Shown here piece after piece: positions 1 through 8,933 of a DNA stretch of 64,000 nucleotides. The position numbers were made by a program, and so were the translations under genes. Source of the DNA: Candidatus Kapaibacterium sp. (lineage in GTDB: Bacteria; Bacteroidota; Ignavibacteria; Kapaibacteriales; UBA2268); the NCBI GenBank assembly GCA_023957315.1, contig JAMLHE010000006.1, positions 196,408 through 260,407 on the forward strand, given 5' to 3'. How positions within the stretch are numbered: position 1 is the first letter of the stretch; each line of letters begins with the position of its first letter. The notes under the pieces were generated by a model. The model saw nothing but the letters and a program-made list of their open reading frames with translations, was not told the origin of the DNA and made no database searches.

Positions 1-1094
1 ACATTCGAGATTTGTTGAAGTCTGATTATGATTGGCTCTGTGATTTCTTTATCCTTTTTGAACAACACAGTATCGCGGTCATCAACAATGTCCTTAGCAG
101 CAACCATTCCACCCTTGAGCTCCATAAGCTGGATTTGTTTGATTTTCCGTTTATTATCGGAGCCAACAACTTCCGTAAGAAGCAATTCTAATAACTTAGG
201 GTCGTATTGATAGTACAATTCAAGCATTTTCTCATAAGCTTCGAGAGGGGTTTTGTTCGATTGAATGAGTTGGATATAATCATTAGAAACTTTGAGAATC
301 CTCGAATAGAGCGGAATAGATTCGTTTGCAACATTTCTGTCAATTTTACTTCCAAAATTATCATTCATATGCAAAATAGCATCCGATATTTTCTCAAATC
401 TTGGAATATTTGCGAGTAATTTTGCACCTAATTCAGGAAGATTACTGTAAACAGCTACTTCATTTGAAGTCAATTCTTTTCCGTCAGCTTTCTTTTGTAT
501 AATTTCGTTTGGCAGCATCAAGAGACCAATATTTGAAAGTAATGATGCAACTTCGAGCTCCCACAATTCAATTTCTCCGGTTTTAACACCAATTTTGCGG
601 GCAACCAGACGAGCTTGCGAACCAATATTCAGTGATTGCGGAATAGACAATGAAATTAGGTCGATTAACAATTTCAAAGTGCCTTTTAAGGTATTGTTCA
701 GCAGTTCCTTCTCATTTTTTTTCAAATTATATTGAACTAAAGCATCTTGAATAATCTGTTTCAATTCAGGAGTGGGCATTGGTTTGGTTAAAAATCTGAA
801 AATTGAACCCTCGTTGACAGCATTAACCGCAATTTGCATATCTGCAAAACCGGTAATCATTATTCTTATAGGATCGGGGTAAATTTGGCGTATCATTTTC
901 AACAAGTTTATGCCATTTACATCTGGCATTTTGTAATCAGTTACGATTACACCTATGTCAGCTTCTTCTTTAAGAATTTCCATTGCCTGATTGGCATTGG
1001 ATGCAATTCTAACGATAAAATCTTTACGCAAATTAACTTGATAGGATGCTAAAATATCCTTATCATCATCAATCATCAATATCTTTCTTGTCAT
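1..1094 (-). CDS. Response regulator with degenerate HD-GYP-like output domain (3' end off window)
   Basis: Starts at the ATG at 1092-1094 and stays open to the window edge, so at least 364 residues are present and the C-terminus is missing. The N-terminal ~120 residues are a CheY-like receiver: acidic pair MIDDD, phospho-acceptor Asp in VTDYKMP, and the conserved Lys in FLTKP. The rest aligns by eye with an HD-GYP phosphodiesterase, but the catalytic signatures are altered: LLHDIGK-type motif reads LLSNIGL, HHE reads HMN, and no GYP is visible. It therefore probably does not hydrolyse c-di-GMP and may act through protein contacts. It lies 21 bp behind a histidine kinase on the same strand, its likely cognate sensor. 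Confidence 0.85.
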   Translation of the reverse strand, partial: MTRKILMIDDDKDILASYQVNLRKDFIVRIASNANQAMEILKEEADIGVIVTDYKMPDVNGINLLKMIRQIYPDPIRIMITGFADMQIAVNAVNEGSIFRFLTKPMPTPELKQIIQDALVQYNLKKNEKELLNNTLKGTLKLLIDLISLSIPQSLNIGSQARLVARKIGVKTGEIELWELEVASLLSNIGLLMLPNEIIQKKADGKELTSNEVAVYSNLPELGAKLLANIPRFEKISDAILHMNDNFGSKIDRNVANESIPLYSRILKVSNDYIQLIQSNKTPLEAYEKMLELYYQYDPKLLELLLTEVVGSDNKRKIKQIQLMELKGGMVAAKDIVDDRDTVLFKKDKEITEPIIIRLQQISN

Positions 1095-1115
1095 CAATTT
1101 TCCAATAAAAATATA

Positions 1116-2303
1116 TTATTTAGGAATTTTAATGGTCACCGTAGTTCCGTAACCGTATTCCGATTCTAAGTAAATTTGTCCGCCATGTTTAGTGACTATC
1201 ACATCATGCGAAAGCGATAAACCTTGTCCTGTACCTTTACCCGGGTCCTTTGTCGTAAAGAATGGGTCGAAAACTTTATCCATGTTTTCAGGCAAAATCC
1301 CTTTTCCTGTGTCAGAGACTGTAATTTTGCAATCGTTACCCTCGATTGAAGTCGTTATTGTTATTGTTCCATCTGTTTCTGTCATTTCTTTTTTATCAGC
1401 TATAGCATGAGAAGCGTTAACAATAAGATTGATTAGCACTTGATTGATTTCGTCAACTAAACAAAAAACCAAAGGCAAATCTTCGGCAAGATTTAGTTTC
1501 ATATCAGCAACATATTTCCATTCATTTTTTGTCAGTATGGTTGCCATTTCAATTTCTTGATTTATGTCCGTCAATGATTTCTCATTTTGACTCGAATGGG
1601 TGAAACGTTTCATCGCTGTTATGATTTTATTCACTCTGCCTAAGCCGTTCGAAATTCTATTAAATGCATCGGGTACTTCATTGAGTACAAATTCTAAATC
1701 CAAATTTTCTTTCAAAGACTGTAACGAATTGTTCAATTCTTCATAATTTTCAATACTTTCGGCATTGTTCTTAATGTGGTTTTCGATAGTTTTGATATAC
1801 ACTATCATGTCGTTGAATGAAATATCGAGAAAATAGATGCTGTCATTGACAAATTGCAGTGGGGAATTAATTTCGTGAGCAATACCAGCTGCCAAATGTC
1901 CGATTGATTCCAATTTCTTAGAAATCGTTCGTTGGTTTTCAATTTTAATTCTCTCAGTAATATCATCCTTGATAATCACATAAAAATTGCGGTATGATTC
2001 TTCATCTCTTTGGGCATAAATCGAAACCGACTCCCAAAAATAATTACCATTCTTCCTAATATTTTTGGCTTGTCCGTGCCATTCTTTTTCGCTTAATAAT
2101 ATTTCCCATACACTATTATCGGCAAATTCGCACATGTAAGGCAAGTTGTCCTTCACATTCCTATTTAGGACTTCATTAAATTTGAATAATGTAGTCGTTG
2201 TAAATTTCTTATTTACATACAATATTTTCCCTGCCGAATTCAATATCACTATTGAATTCGGGCTCAAATCTAATGCACCTTTGTATAAATGTTCTTGCAT
2301 CAT
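1116..2303 (-). CDS. PAS-domain sensor histidine kinase
   Basis: 395 residues with no membrane segment or signal peptide, so probably a cytoplasmic sensor. Residues ~5-120 form a PAS/PAC module ending in DDITERI. The HisKA helix carries the phospho-acceptor His143 in [12 protein letters not shown]. The HATPase domain shows the N box (LIVNASHAI), G1 (DTGKGI), F box (DPFFTTK) and G2 (GTGQGLSLS), so it looks catalytically intact. It starts 9 bp after valS stops and ends 21 bp before a receiver/HD-GYP-like gene, so valS, kinase and regulator probably share a transcript. The signal sensed cannot be read from sequence. Two adjacent ATG codons could serve as start. Confidence 0.9.
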   Translation of the reverse strand: MMQEHLYKGALDLSPNSIVILNSAGKILYVNKKFTTTTLFKFNEVLNRNVKDNLPYMCEFADNSVWEILLSEKEWHGQAKNIRKNGNYFWESVSIYAQRDEESYRNFYVIIKDDITERIKIENQRTISKKLESIGHLAAGIAHEINSPLQFVNDSIYFLDISFNDMIVYIKTIENHIKNNAESIENYEELNNSLQSLKENLDLEFVLNEVPDAFNRISNGLGRVNKIITAMKRFTHSSQNEKSLTDINQEIEMATILTKNEWKYVADMKLNLAEDLPLVFCLVDEINQVLINLIVNASHAIADKKEMTETDGTITITTSIEGNDCKITVSDTGKGILPENMDKVFDPFFTTKDPGKGTGQGLSLSHDVIVTKHGGQIYLESEYGYGTTVTIKIPK

Positions 2304-2312
2304 AATTTTAAG

Positions 2313-5018
2313 CTACAAGCTATTTAAATTACTTGCTGCTAATGTTAAAGATACTTTCAAGCTTGCGAGTTTCTCCTGTTCGCTTCGGATTATTTCGGGC
2401 GCTGCGTTACTCATGAATTTCTCGTTGCTCAATTTTTTCTCACCGGATATAATCAAATTCTTCAACCGTTCAATTTCTTTCGATAGTTTGATTTTCTCTT
2501 GTTCGATATCAATGGCTTCACCAATTTCGAGATACAATTCGATTTCATGTACAATGGTCGTCAAACAAATCAAAGGGCGGTCCACATTAACACCGACTTT
2601 TACTTCCGAGCAACGCCCGAGAAATGCAACAATTTCATTCTCAGATTGGAAGAATTTAGCGATTTCATCATTTTTGCAAGAAATTGTCAAAGGTAATTTT
2701 TTCGACGGTGGGATATTTTTAGATGCCCTCAGCTTTCTGGTTTCTTCGATAATTGTTTGCAACAGAATGAAATTACTCTCAATTTTTGTATCAATCAACT
2801 TCTCATCAAAATCGGCGATATTGTGAGTGCTGATTGACTCATTTTCAGGCTTTTGATTGAGCAAATGCCAAATTTCTTCTGAGATAAACGGCATAATTGG
2901 ATGAATCAACTGCAATATAGTTTCATAAACATGAATTGCAAAATTTATAGTTTCAATTCTTCTTTCAGGTGCTGCATCTTGCCCGGTTTGAACTTTGACT
3001 ATTTCAACGTACCAATCGCAGAAATCTCGCCAAATAAAGTCATAAAGTGCTTTAGAATAATCGTTAACCTTGTAATTAGAAAGCATTAACTCGGATGACT
3101 TAAGAACATTGTTTAAGCGAGAAGCAATCCATTTATCAGAAGTTGAATAATCTTTAGCTTGCAATATTGAATCATTATTTAATCCGGTATCAGTAACAAT
3201 TTGTTCCTTTTTCATTAATAAAAATCTACCGGCATTCCAAATTTTATTGCAAAAGTTTCGCCCTATTTCCATCGAAGGTATGTCTTGAGATTCGATGTCA
3301 ACTTCCATACGGACATCTAATCCCAATGGTGATAAATAAATCATTGTAAATCTGACAGCATCAGCGCCATATTTATCAATTACATTCAACGGGTCAGGAG
3401 AATTGCCGAGAGATTTTGAAAGTTTGCGTCCTTTGCCGTCTCTAATCAAACTCGTGAAATAAACATCGGTAAACGGTATCGTATTTTTGAAATGGGAAGT
3501 AGCCATAATCATTCTTGCAACCCAGAAAAAGATGATGTCCGGTGCAGTAACGAGCAAATCTGTCGGCAGGAATCGTTTCATATCGTCTGGTTCGTCAATA
3601 ACTCCATCGTGAAGCCATTGCATGGTTGTCATGGGCCAAATCCATGATGAAAACCAAGTATCCAATACATCAGCGTCTTGGCTTAAAATAGCACTATCAT
3701 CAAGATTAAGTTTGACCCTTGCTGATTGCTCATTATGTGCTGCCACGAATCTGCCGTCTTCCGAATAATATACCGGAATACGGTGTCCCCACCAAAGTTG
3801 TCGGGAAATACACCAATCTCTAATATTATGCATCCAATGTTCGTATGTTTTTACCCAATGATTAGGGTGGAATCTAATTTGTCCTGACGTAACTTTTTCG
3901 AGAGCTTCGGCAGCAAGTGGTTTCATATTCACAAACCACTGGTCGCTTAGATATGGTTCAATTGGTTCGCCGCCCCTCTGGGAAAAGCCAACATTATGTA
4001 CATAGTCTTCAGTTTTTTCAATCAAATTGTTCGCATTCAAATCTTCAACAATTTGCTTACGTGCTACGAATCTATCCAAATTAGCATACTTTCCGGTCAT
4101 TTCATTTAATGTGCCGTCCGGATTGATAGTATTGATTATCTCAAGATTGTGGCGTAGTCCAACTTCAAAGTCATTAGGGTCGTGGGCAGGAGTGATTTTA
4201 ACACATCCCGTTCCGAATTCGGGGTCTGCATATTCATCGGCAATGATTGGGATTCGCCTTCCTACTAATGGCACGTTTACAAATTGTCCGAGCATATGTT
4301 TGAAACGTTCGTCATTTGGGTTGACTGCAATTGCAATATCACCAAAAATTGTTTCTGGGCGGGCAGTAGAAACAGTGATATAATCAGTACCATTATCGAA
4401 ATAGTACTTCATGGTATAAAGATGCTCTTTAACTTCTCTGAAATCCACTTCTTCGTCCGAGAGTGCTGTTTGAGACAGGGGAGACCAATTGATGATTCTT
4501 TTGCCTTTATAAATCAAACCTTCTTCGAACAATCTTATAAAGACTTCCCTGACAGCATGACTTGGGGCTTCGTCCATCGTAAATATTTGCTTATTCCAAT
4601 CGCAGGAAGCACCGATTGTTTTGATTTGCTCTATTATTATACTTCCGTACTTTTCTTTAAATTGCCAGACTCGCTCGAGAAATTTTTCCCTGCCTAAGTC
4701 ATATTTTGTCAGCCCTTCAGCCGCAATCTCTTTTTCTACTCTGGTTTGGGTTGCAATTCCGGCATGGTCAGTACCCGGAAACCAGCAAACGTTGTAGCCT
4801 TGCATCCGTTTTCTTCGGATTAACATATCTTGAATGGTCATATTCAATACATGTCCGAAATGAAGAATGCCTGTAACATTGGGCGGAGGCATGAGAATAC
4901 TGTAATTTTTAGTTGAATCTAACCGATTAGAATCAAACAGATTATTATCGTTCCAGATTTTATACCATTTACTCTCTACAGAGTTTGGTTCATATGCTTT
5001 AGGAAATTCATTTATCAT
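2313..5018 (-). CDS. valS: Valine--tRNA ligase
   Basis: 901 residues, normal for bacterial ValRS, a cytoplasmic class Ia synthetase that charges tRNA-Val. The HIGH motif is HFGH (residues 53-56) in PPPNVTGILHFGH. The KMSKS loop is KLSKS (532-536) followed by LGNSPDP. Between them lies the CP1 editing domain, which clears mischarged threonine. An anticodon-binding domain follows, and the last ~70 residues form the charged coiled coil typical of ValRS (repeated KLSKEIERLKN-like heptads). It is the first gene of a minus-strand group with a histidine kinase and receiver protein, and is divergent from the lipoprotein gene at 5254. Confidence 0.97.
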   Translation of the reverse strand: MINEFPKAYEPNSVESKWYKIWNDNNLFDSNRLDSTKNYSILMPPPNVTGILHFGHVLNMTIQDMLIRRKRMQGYNVCWFPGTDHAGIATQTRVEKEIAAEGLTKYDLGREKFLERVWQFKEKYGSIIIEQIKTIGASCDWNKQIFTMDEAPSHAVREVFIRLFEEGLIYKGKRIINWSPLSQTALSDEEVDFREVKEHLYTMKYYFDNGTDYITVSTARPETIFGDIAIAVNPNDERFKHMLGQFVNVPLVGRRIPIIADEYADPEFGTGCVKITPAHDPNDFEVGLRHNLEIINTINPDGTLNEMTGKYANLDRFVARKQIVEDLNANNLIEKTEDYVHNVGFSQRGGEPIEPYLSDQWFVNMKPLAAEALEKVTSGQIRFHPNHWVKTYEHWMHNIRDWCISRQLWWGHRIPVYYSEDGRFVAAHNEQSARVKLNLDDSAILSQDADVLDTWFSSWIWPMTTMQWLHDGVIDEPDDMKRFLPTDLLVTAPDIIFFWVARMIMATSHFKNTIPFTDVYFTSLIRDGKGRKLSKSLGNSPDPLNVIDKYGADAVRFTMIYLSPLGLDVRMEVDIESQDIPSMEIGRNFCNKIWNAGRFLLMKKEQIVTDTGLNNDSILQAKDYSTSDKWIASRLNNVLKSSELMLSNYKVNDYSKALYDFIWRDFCDWYVEIVKVQTGQDAAPERRIETINFAIHVYETILQLIHPIMPFISEEIWHLLNQKPENESISTHNIADFDEKLIDTKIESNFILLQTIIEETRKLRASKNIPPSKKLPLTISCKNDEIAKFFQSENEIVAFLGRCSEVKVGVNVDRPLICLTTIVHEIELYLEIGEAIDIEQEKIKLSKEIERLKNLIISGEKKLSNEKFMSNAAPEIIRSEQEKLASLKVSLTLAASNLNSL

Positions 5019-5253
5019 AAAATCATTTTTGAATTAGTCGTTACACAAACTTTAAATTTACCAAAAAATCAAGACTTATTGATACATATTTGCAAATACT
5101 ACGTAAATGTCACCGAATTTATAATATTTTTGTATATATATTCGTTTCAGATTAGGTTAAAATAAAAATTATTACGATATTTGCGTACTATTAAATATAT
5201 TGTTAATTAGAAAAAATGAGAAACTTGTTATATTATTTTACAATGGAGGCTAT

Positions 5254-5559
5254 ATGAATTTGAAGAGATTCGCAATTGCTTTAGGTTTAAGCTCTGCAAT
5301 CCTTTTTTCAACCATGTCGTTTACAAGCTGTACTTCAAAAATAACAGAAGAACAACTTGCACAATTGGCTGAACTGAGAAAGAAAGAGAACCAATTAAAC
5401 CAGTCTATCACTACTAAGCAATCTGAAGTACCAAAATTGGAGAGCGAAATAAACTCTCGCCAAGCTGTACTAAACGATTGCAATAAGGACAGAGATTTTA
5501 TTAAAACCAAGTTGTCGCAATGGCCCAATGTTTGGCCTGATTACAATCCTAATAACTAA
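5254..5559 (+). CDS. Small coiled-coil lipoprotein
   Basis: 101 residues. The ATG at 5254 is chosen over an upstream in-frame TTG at 5200 because GGAGG lies just before it and the protein then begins with a clean signal peptide. A hydrophobic stretch ends in the lipobox-like FTSC, giving a lipidated Cys near residue 26. The mature part is a charged coiled coil (ITEEQLAQLAELRKKENQLN onward) ending in a Trp/Pro/Asn-rich tail. No named family recognised. It sits 29 bp ahead of a secreted coiled-coil LysM protein and shares with it a short L-x-DC-(N/E) pattern. A role as a periplasmic or outer-membrane spacer is inference. Confidence 0.75.
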   Translation: MNLKRFAIALGLSSAILFSTMSFTSCTSKITEEQLAQLAELRKKENQLNQSITTKQSEVPKLESEINSRQAVLNDCNKDRDFIKTKLSQWPNVWPDYNPNN

Positions 5560-5588
5560 TTATGTTAAACATTTAAAGACAGAAAACT

Positions 5589-6377
5589 ATGAAAAACTTG
5601 TTAATAATTTTTGCCTTATTGATGATTGCATCTGTAGCAATCCAGGCACAGGTGGTTCCGCCACCGGCAAACAAACCCGATGTTGATTTGACGAAAGATG
5701 AAGCTACTTTAAGAATAAACCAATACCTTCAGGTCGTTCAAGATCTTGAAAAAAGATTGAATGATGCAAATGTTAAGGTAGATGGCTTGAAAGCTAAACT
5801 TGAAGAGGTAAACAAGCAACTTAGGGATTGCGAAGACGAAACTAAGCGTCTTTTGGGTGCAACCGATGCTGATATTGCTGCTTTCAAACAAAGATTGGGC
5901 GTTATCGAAAACAAAGTTCGCGAAATGCAAAGACTATCAGATAGTCAACTTGCTGACCGTCAAGACGAAGTCCGCCAATTGGAAGCTGATTTGAACGAAC
6001 TTCGCAACAATAAAATTGCTTTGATACCTGAATTTTACAATAAAATTATTTCATTGGCAAAAGATATCAAAGGGCTTTACAGAGAAAAGAAAATCACTAC
6101 TTATACAGTTGGCACATGGGCTGAAAATCGCGACTGTTTGTGGAATATCGCAGGCAAAATCGAAATTTACGGCGACCCATTCATGTGGCCTAAAATCTGG
6201 CAAGCAAATACTGACCAAATCAGAAACCCTGATATTATCCATCCCGGTCAAGTATTGCAAATTCCTGTCAAAGGACCCAAATCCAGCGAAGAAATCAAAG
6301 CTGAGCGTACTTACTGGAGAATGAAGAAAGAAGCTCAAGCTGAAAATGATGCTGCTGTACAACCCGGCGTAAATTAA
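5589..6377 (+). CDS. Secreted coiled-coil protein with C-terminal LysM domain
   Basis: 262 residues. A Sec signal peptide (MKNLLIIFALLMIASVAIQAQ) would be cut after AQA. Residues ~35-155 are a long coiled coil. Residues ~170-225 form a LysM fold: YTVGTWAENRDCLWNIA, then GDPFMWPKIWQAN, and HPGQVLQIP at the end. LysM domains bind N-acetylglucosamine polymers, in bacteria normally peptidoglycan, so the protein is probably periplasmic and wall-associated. It follows the coiled-coil lipoprotein by 29 bp and ends before a good hairpin terminator, so the two probably form one transcript. Function beyond glycan binding is unknown. Confidence 0.85.
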   Translation: MKNLLIIFALLMIASVAIQAQVVPPPANKPDVDLTKDEATLRINQYLQVVQDLEKRLNDANVKVDGLKAKLEEVNKQLRDCEDETKRLLGATDADIAAFKQRLGVIENKVREMQRLSDSQLADRQDEVRQLEADLNELRNNKIALIPEFYNKIISLAKDIKGLYREKKITTYTVGTWAENRDCLWNIAGKIEIYGDPFMWPKIWQANTDQIRNPDIIHPGQVLQIPVKGPKSSEEIKAERTYWRMKKEAQAENDAAVQPGVN

Positions 6378-6404
6378 TGATTATTGAATTATTTTGAAAA
6401 AGAA

Positions 6405-6436
6405 GCCCTGTTTCGTTTACGAAGCAGGGTTTTTAT
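6405..6436 (+). terminator. Rho-independent terminator after LysM gene
   Basis: CCCTG (6406-6410) pairs with CAGGG (6425-6429), and the pairing continues through TTTCG/CGAAG-type bases to give a stem of about 10 bp with a very small loop. TTTTT follows at 6430-6434. The position, 28 bp after the LysM stop and before phoH, fits the end of the 5254-6377 transcript. Confidence 0.8.
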
Positions 6437-6495
6437 TTGGTACTCTGAAACTTAGTTCTTATTTTTAAAGATTATTCAAAGTGGAGTAATTAAAA

Positions 6496-7482
6496 TTGAC
6501 AGAGAAGCGCATTGAATTTGAAGACATTGAACCGGTCGCCCTTTTTGGGACTAACGACATTTATATCAATATGATTGAAAATCGTTTCAAAGCCGGAATC
6601 ATAGTTAGGGGCAGTAGTCTAATACTGAAAGGTGAGGAAAATGAGATTGAAAAAATCGAGAAGATTTTGAACGAAATGAATTATATGCTGAAGCGAAATA
6701 AGAATCTGACCGAAAGCGATGTCAAAACGGTTATTGATTTGGTTGATAACAAGCCAAAAGGTTCTGATAGCCAGTCAGCGAGATTTATGAATCAAGTTAT
6801 TTTCCAAGGAGTGAAGGATTCCATCAGAGTTCGGAATGCAAAGCAACATGATTATTTCAAATTAGTTCAGCAAAATGACCTCGTGTTTGCAATTGGTCCG
6901 GCAGGTACAGGAAAAACTTTCTTAGCAGTAGCAATGGCATTAGCATCACTACGAAATAATGAAGTAACACGAATTATATTATCAAGACCTGCTGTTGAAG
7001 CCGGAGAATCCTTGGGATTTTTACCCGGAGATTTGCAAGAAAAAATTGACCCTTACCTTAGACCATTAATGGATGCTCTGCATTTCATGATTTCAGCAGA
7101 AAAAGTTAAATCGCTAATCGAAAAAAATGTAATCGAAATCACTCCTTTAGCATATATGCGGGGACGTACTTTGAGCAACTCATTCATCATTTTGGATGAA
7201 GCCCAAAATGCAACCGCTACACAGATGAAAATGTTTCTAACACGCTTAGGACCTAATTCTAAAGCAATTGTAACGGGAGATATTACACAAATTGATTTGC
7301 CACATCATGCAATCTCAGGGCTGAAAGAAGCTCAAAGACTGCTCAAAAACATTGATGACATCGGATTCATTTATTTCGATAATAAAGACGTTGTCCGACA
7401 TAAACTCGTAGCCGAAATCATTAAAGCTTATGAAAATGACATTGCCAAGAAAGATGCTATTGAAAATAAGAGCGAAAAGTAA
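6496..7482 (+). CDS. phoH: PhoH family ATPase
   Basis: 328 residues. It starts at a TTG; GGAG lies 10-13 bp upstream and no ATG gives a full N-terminus. Residues ~10-65 are a KH-like segment, as in PhoL/YbeZ-type PhoH proteins. The ATPase domain has Walker A GPAGTGKT (134-141) and Walker B IILDEAQ (Asp234, Glu235), so it should bind and hydrolyse ATP. PhoH proteins are linked to RNA metabolism, often beside ybeY. Here the downstream neighbour is instead the diadenylate cyclase gene, 12 bp away, and no ybeY is visible nearby. It probably heads an operon running through cdaA, pcm and miaA. Confidence 0.93.
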   Translation: MTEKRIEFEDIEPVALFGTNDIYINMIENRFKAGIIVRGSSLILKGEENEIEKIEKILNEMNYMLKRNKNLTESDVKTVIDLVDNKPKGSDSQSARFMNQVIFQGVKDSIRVRNAKQHDYFKLVQQNDLVFAIGPAGTGKTFLAVAMALASLRNNEVTRIILSRPAVEAGESLGFLPGDLQEKIDPYLRPLMDALHFMISAEKVKSLIEKNVIEITPLAYMRGRTLSNSFIILDEAQNATATQMKMFLTRLGPNSKAIVTGDITQIDLPHHAISGLKEAQRLLKNIDDIGFIYFDNKDVVRHKLVAEIIKAYENDIAKKDAIENKSEK

Positions 7483-7494
7483 AAATAAAAGATA

Positions 7495-8262
7495 ATGACA
7501 CTATTCAAAATTGGCTTTCTGACCTTCACTTTGGTTGATTTGTTCGATATAATTATCGTAGCTTTGATAATTTATTGGGTCTATCGCTCATTGAAGAATA
7601 CAGTTGCAGTACAGATTCTTTTTGGAATGGTCATTATAATAGGTTTGCAATTCATTACTGAAGCAGTGAACTTTAAGTCACTGAATTGGATTTTGCGTAC
7701 AATATCGGATATTTGGCTGATTGCATTCATAATATTGTTCCAGCCGGAACTGCGGAAATTGCTGATGATAATTGTTCGAAGTCCGATTTTTAGGGTATTT
7801 GTAAAGCCCAAAATCTCCGAAACAGTTGATGAAGTAATCGAAGCAGCTATTGAAATGTCTGAAAAGCATGTTGGAGCCATAATTGTTTTCACTCGTTCAC
7901 AAAATGTTCAAATGACGGTAGATACGGGTATTCCGCTCCAATCCATGGTATCGAAGGAATTACTGCTATCGATTTTCAATACTAAATCGCCTCTACATGA
8001 TGGCGCTGTAATAATAGACAATAATATGATTGTAGCTGCGAGATGTATTCTGCCACTAAGTTCACAAACAAAATTTGGGAATAAAAATCTTGGTACGCGT
8101 CATCGGGCGGCATTAGGATTATCTGAACAAGCTGATACTATTGTGCTTGTAGTTTCGGAGGAAACCGGTGGTATTTCGATTTCCGAGAGTGGAGACATGA
8201 CTTTGAACATACAACATGACGAAATTGGTGATATATTGACAAATAGTCTTTCGCAGACATAG
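7495..8262 (+). CDS. cdaA: Diadenylate cyclase CdaA (c-di-AMP synthase)
   Basis: 255 residues. Three N-terminal membrane helices (~13-30, 38-57, 66-86) anchor it in the inner membrane. The cytoplasmic DAC domain carries both catalytic signatures: DGA (169-171, in LHDGAVIID) and RHR (202-204, in TRHRAALGL). It condenses two ATP into c-di-AMP, a messenger controlling potassium, osmotic balance and wall homeostasis. Unlike Firmicutes, no cdaR/ybbR or glmM gene follows; instead pcm begins 2 bp downstream. No c-di-AMP phosphodiesterase is visible in this window. Confidence 0.95.
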   Translation: MTLFKIGFLTFTLVDLFDIIIVALIIYWVYRSLKNTVAVQILFGMVIIIGLQFITEAVNFKSLNWILRTISDIWLIAFIILFQPELRKLLMIIVRSPIFRVFVKPKISETVDEVIEAAIEMSEKHVGAIIVFTRSQNVQMTVDTGIPLQSMVSKELLLSIFNTKSPLHDGAVIIDNNMIVAARCILPLSSQTKFGNKNLGTRHRAALGLSEQADTIVLVVSEETGGISISESGDMTLNIQHDEIGDILTNSLSQT

Positions 8263-8264
8263 TT

Positions 8265-8933
8265 ATGCTGAATGATTTTCTTAGTTTGAACCCCGAAGCT
8301 CGGGCAAAATTAGTCAAAGACTTGAGAAAAAAGGGTATTTTTGACAATAATGTCTTGAATGCTTTATTGCAAATTCCGCGTGAACTTTTCTTAGACCCGT
8401 CTCTTTTCGAGAGAGCTTATGAGGATGTGGCACTCCCAATTGAATTCAACCAAACTATATCGCAACCATATACCGTCGCATTTATGACTCAGCTATTGGA
8501 ATTGAAGCCTAGCAATAAAGTATTAGAAATCGGCACGGGCAGCGGTTATCAAAGTATGATTTTGAAATTATGTGGTGCCGAAGTTTTTACTATAGAACGA
8601 ATTTCGCAACTATACAACAAATCTAAAGCCTTATTCGAAATGTTAAATTTCAATATTCATATCGAGTTGGGAGACGGTAGTGTGGGATTGACTGAATTTA
8701 TGCCTTATGACGCAATAATTGTAACTGCCGGAGTGCCTTCAATACCAAATGATTTGGTGAAGCAATTGAAAATCAAAGGCAAACTTGTTGCTCCTGTTGG
8801 GGATTTGAAATCGCAGACTATGACAAAGTTAATACGCACTGACGAAGAAAAATTCACAATTTCCGAACATAGTAAATTTCGTTTTGTTCCACTAATTGGT
8901 GATAAAGGTTGGGATATTGATGACCGAAATTAA
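8265..8933 (+). CDS. pcm: Protein-L-isoaspartate O-methyltransferase
   Basis: 222 residues, the normal length. It methylates L-isoaspartyl residues in aged proteins using S-adenosylmethionine, starting their repair. The SAM-binding motif I is VLEIGTGSGYQS (around 86-97). The N-terminal part has the family pattern PRELFLDP and the substrate-site stretch QTISQPYTVAFM. The C-terminal part ends with FRFVPLIGDKGW, as in Pcm. It begins 2 bp after cdaA stops and its 3' end overlaps miaA by 14 bp, so translation is probably coupled across the three genes. Confidence 0.95.
   Translation: MLNDFLSLNPEARAKLVKDLRKKGIFDNNVLNALLQIPRELFLDPSLFERAYEDVALPIEFNQTISQPYTVAFMTQLLELKPSNKVLEIGTGSGYQSMILKLCGAEVFTIERISQLYNKSKALFEMLNFNIHIELGDGSVGLTEFMPYDAIIVTAGVPSIPNDLVKQLKIKGKLVAPVGDLKSQTMTKLIRTDEEKFTISEHSKFRFVPLIGDKGWDIDDRN

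Noticed and set aside
2146-2826. Longer plus-strand ORFs opposite valS, the histidine kinase and other genes
   Set aside because: They lie antisense to genes with clear family motifs, have no ribosome sites or domain content, and are shadows of the real coding strand.
5090-5200. AT-rich stretch between valS and the lipoprotein gene searched for a Bacteroidota-type promoter (TTTG / TAnnTTTG)
   Set aside because: Only near-matches such as GATATTTG are present, with no well-spaced upstream element, so no promoter was called.
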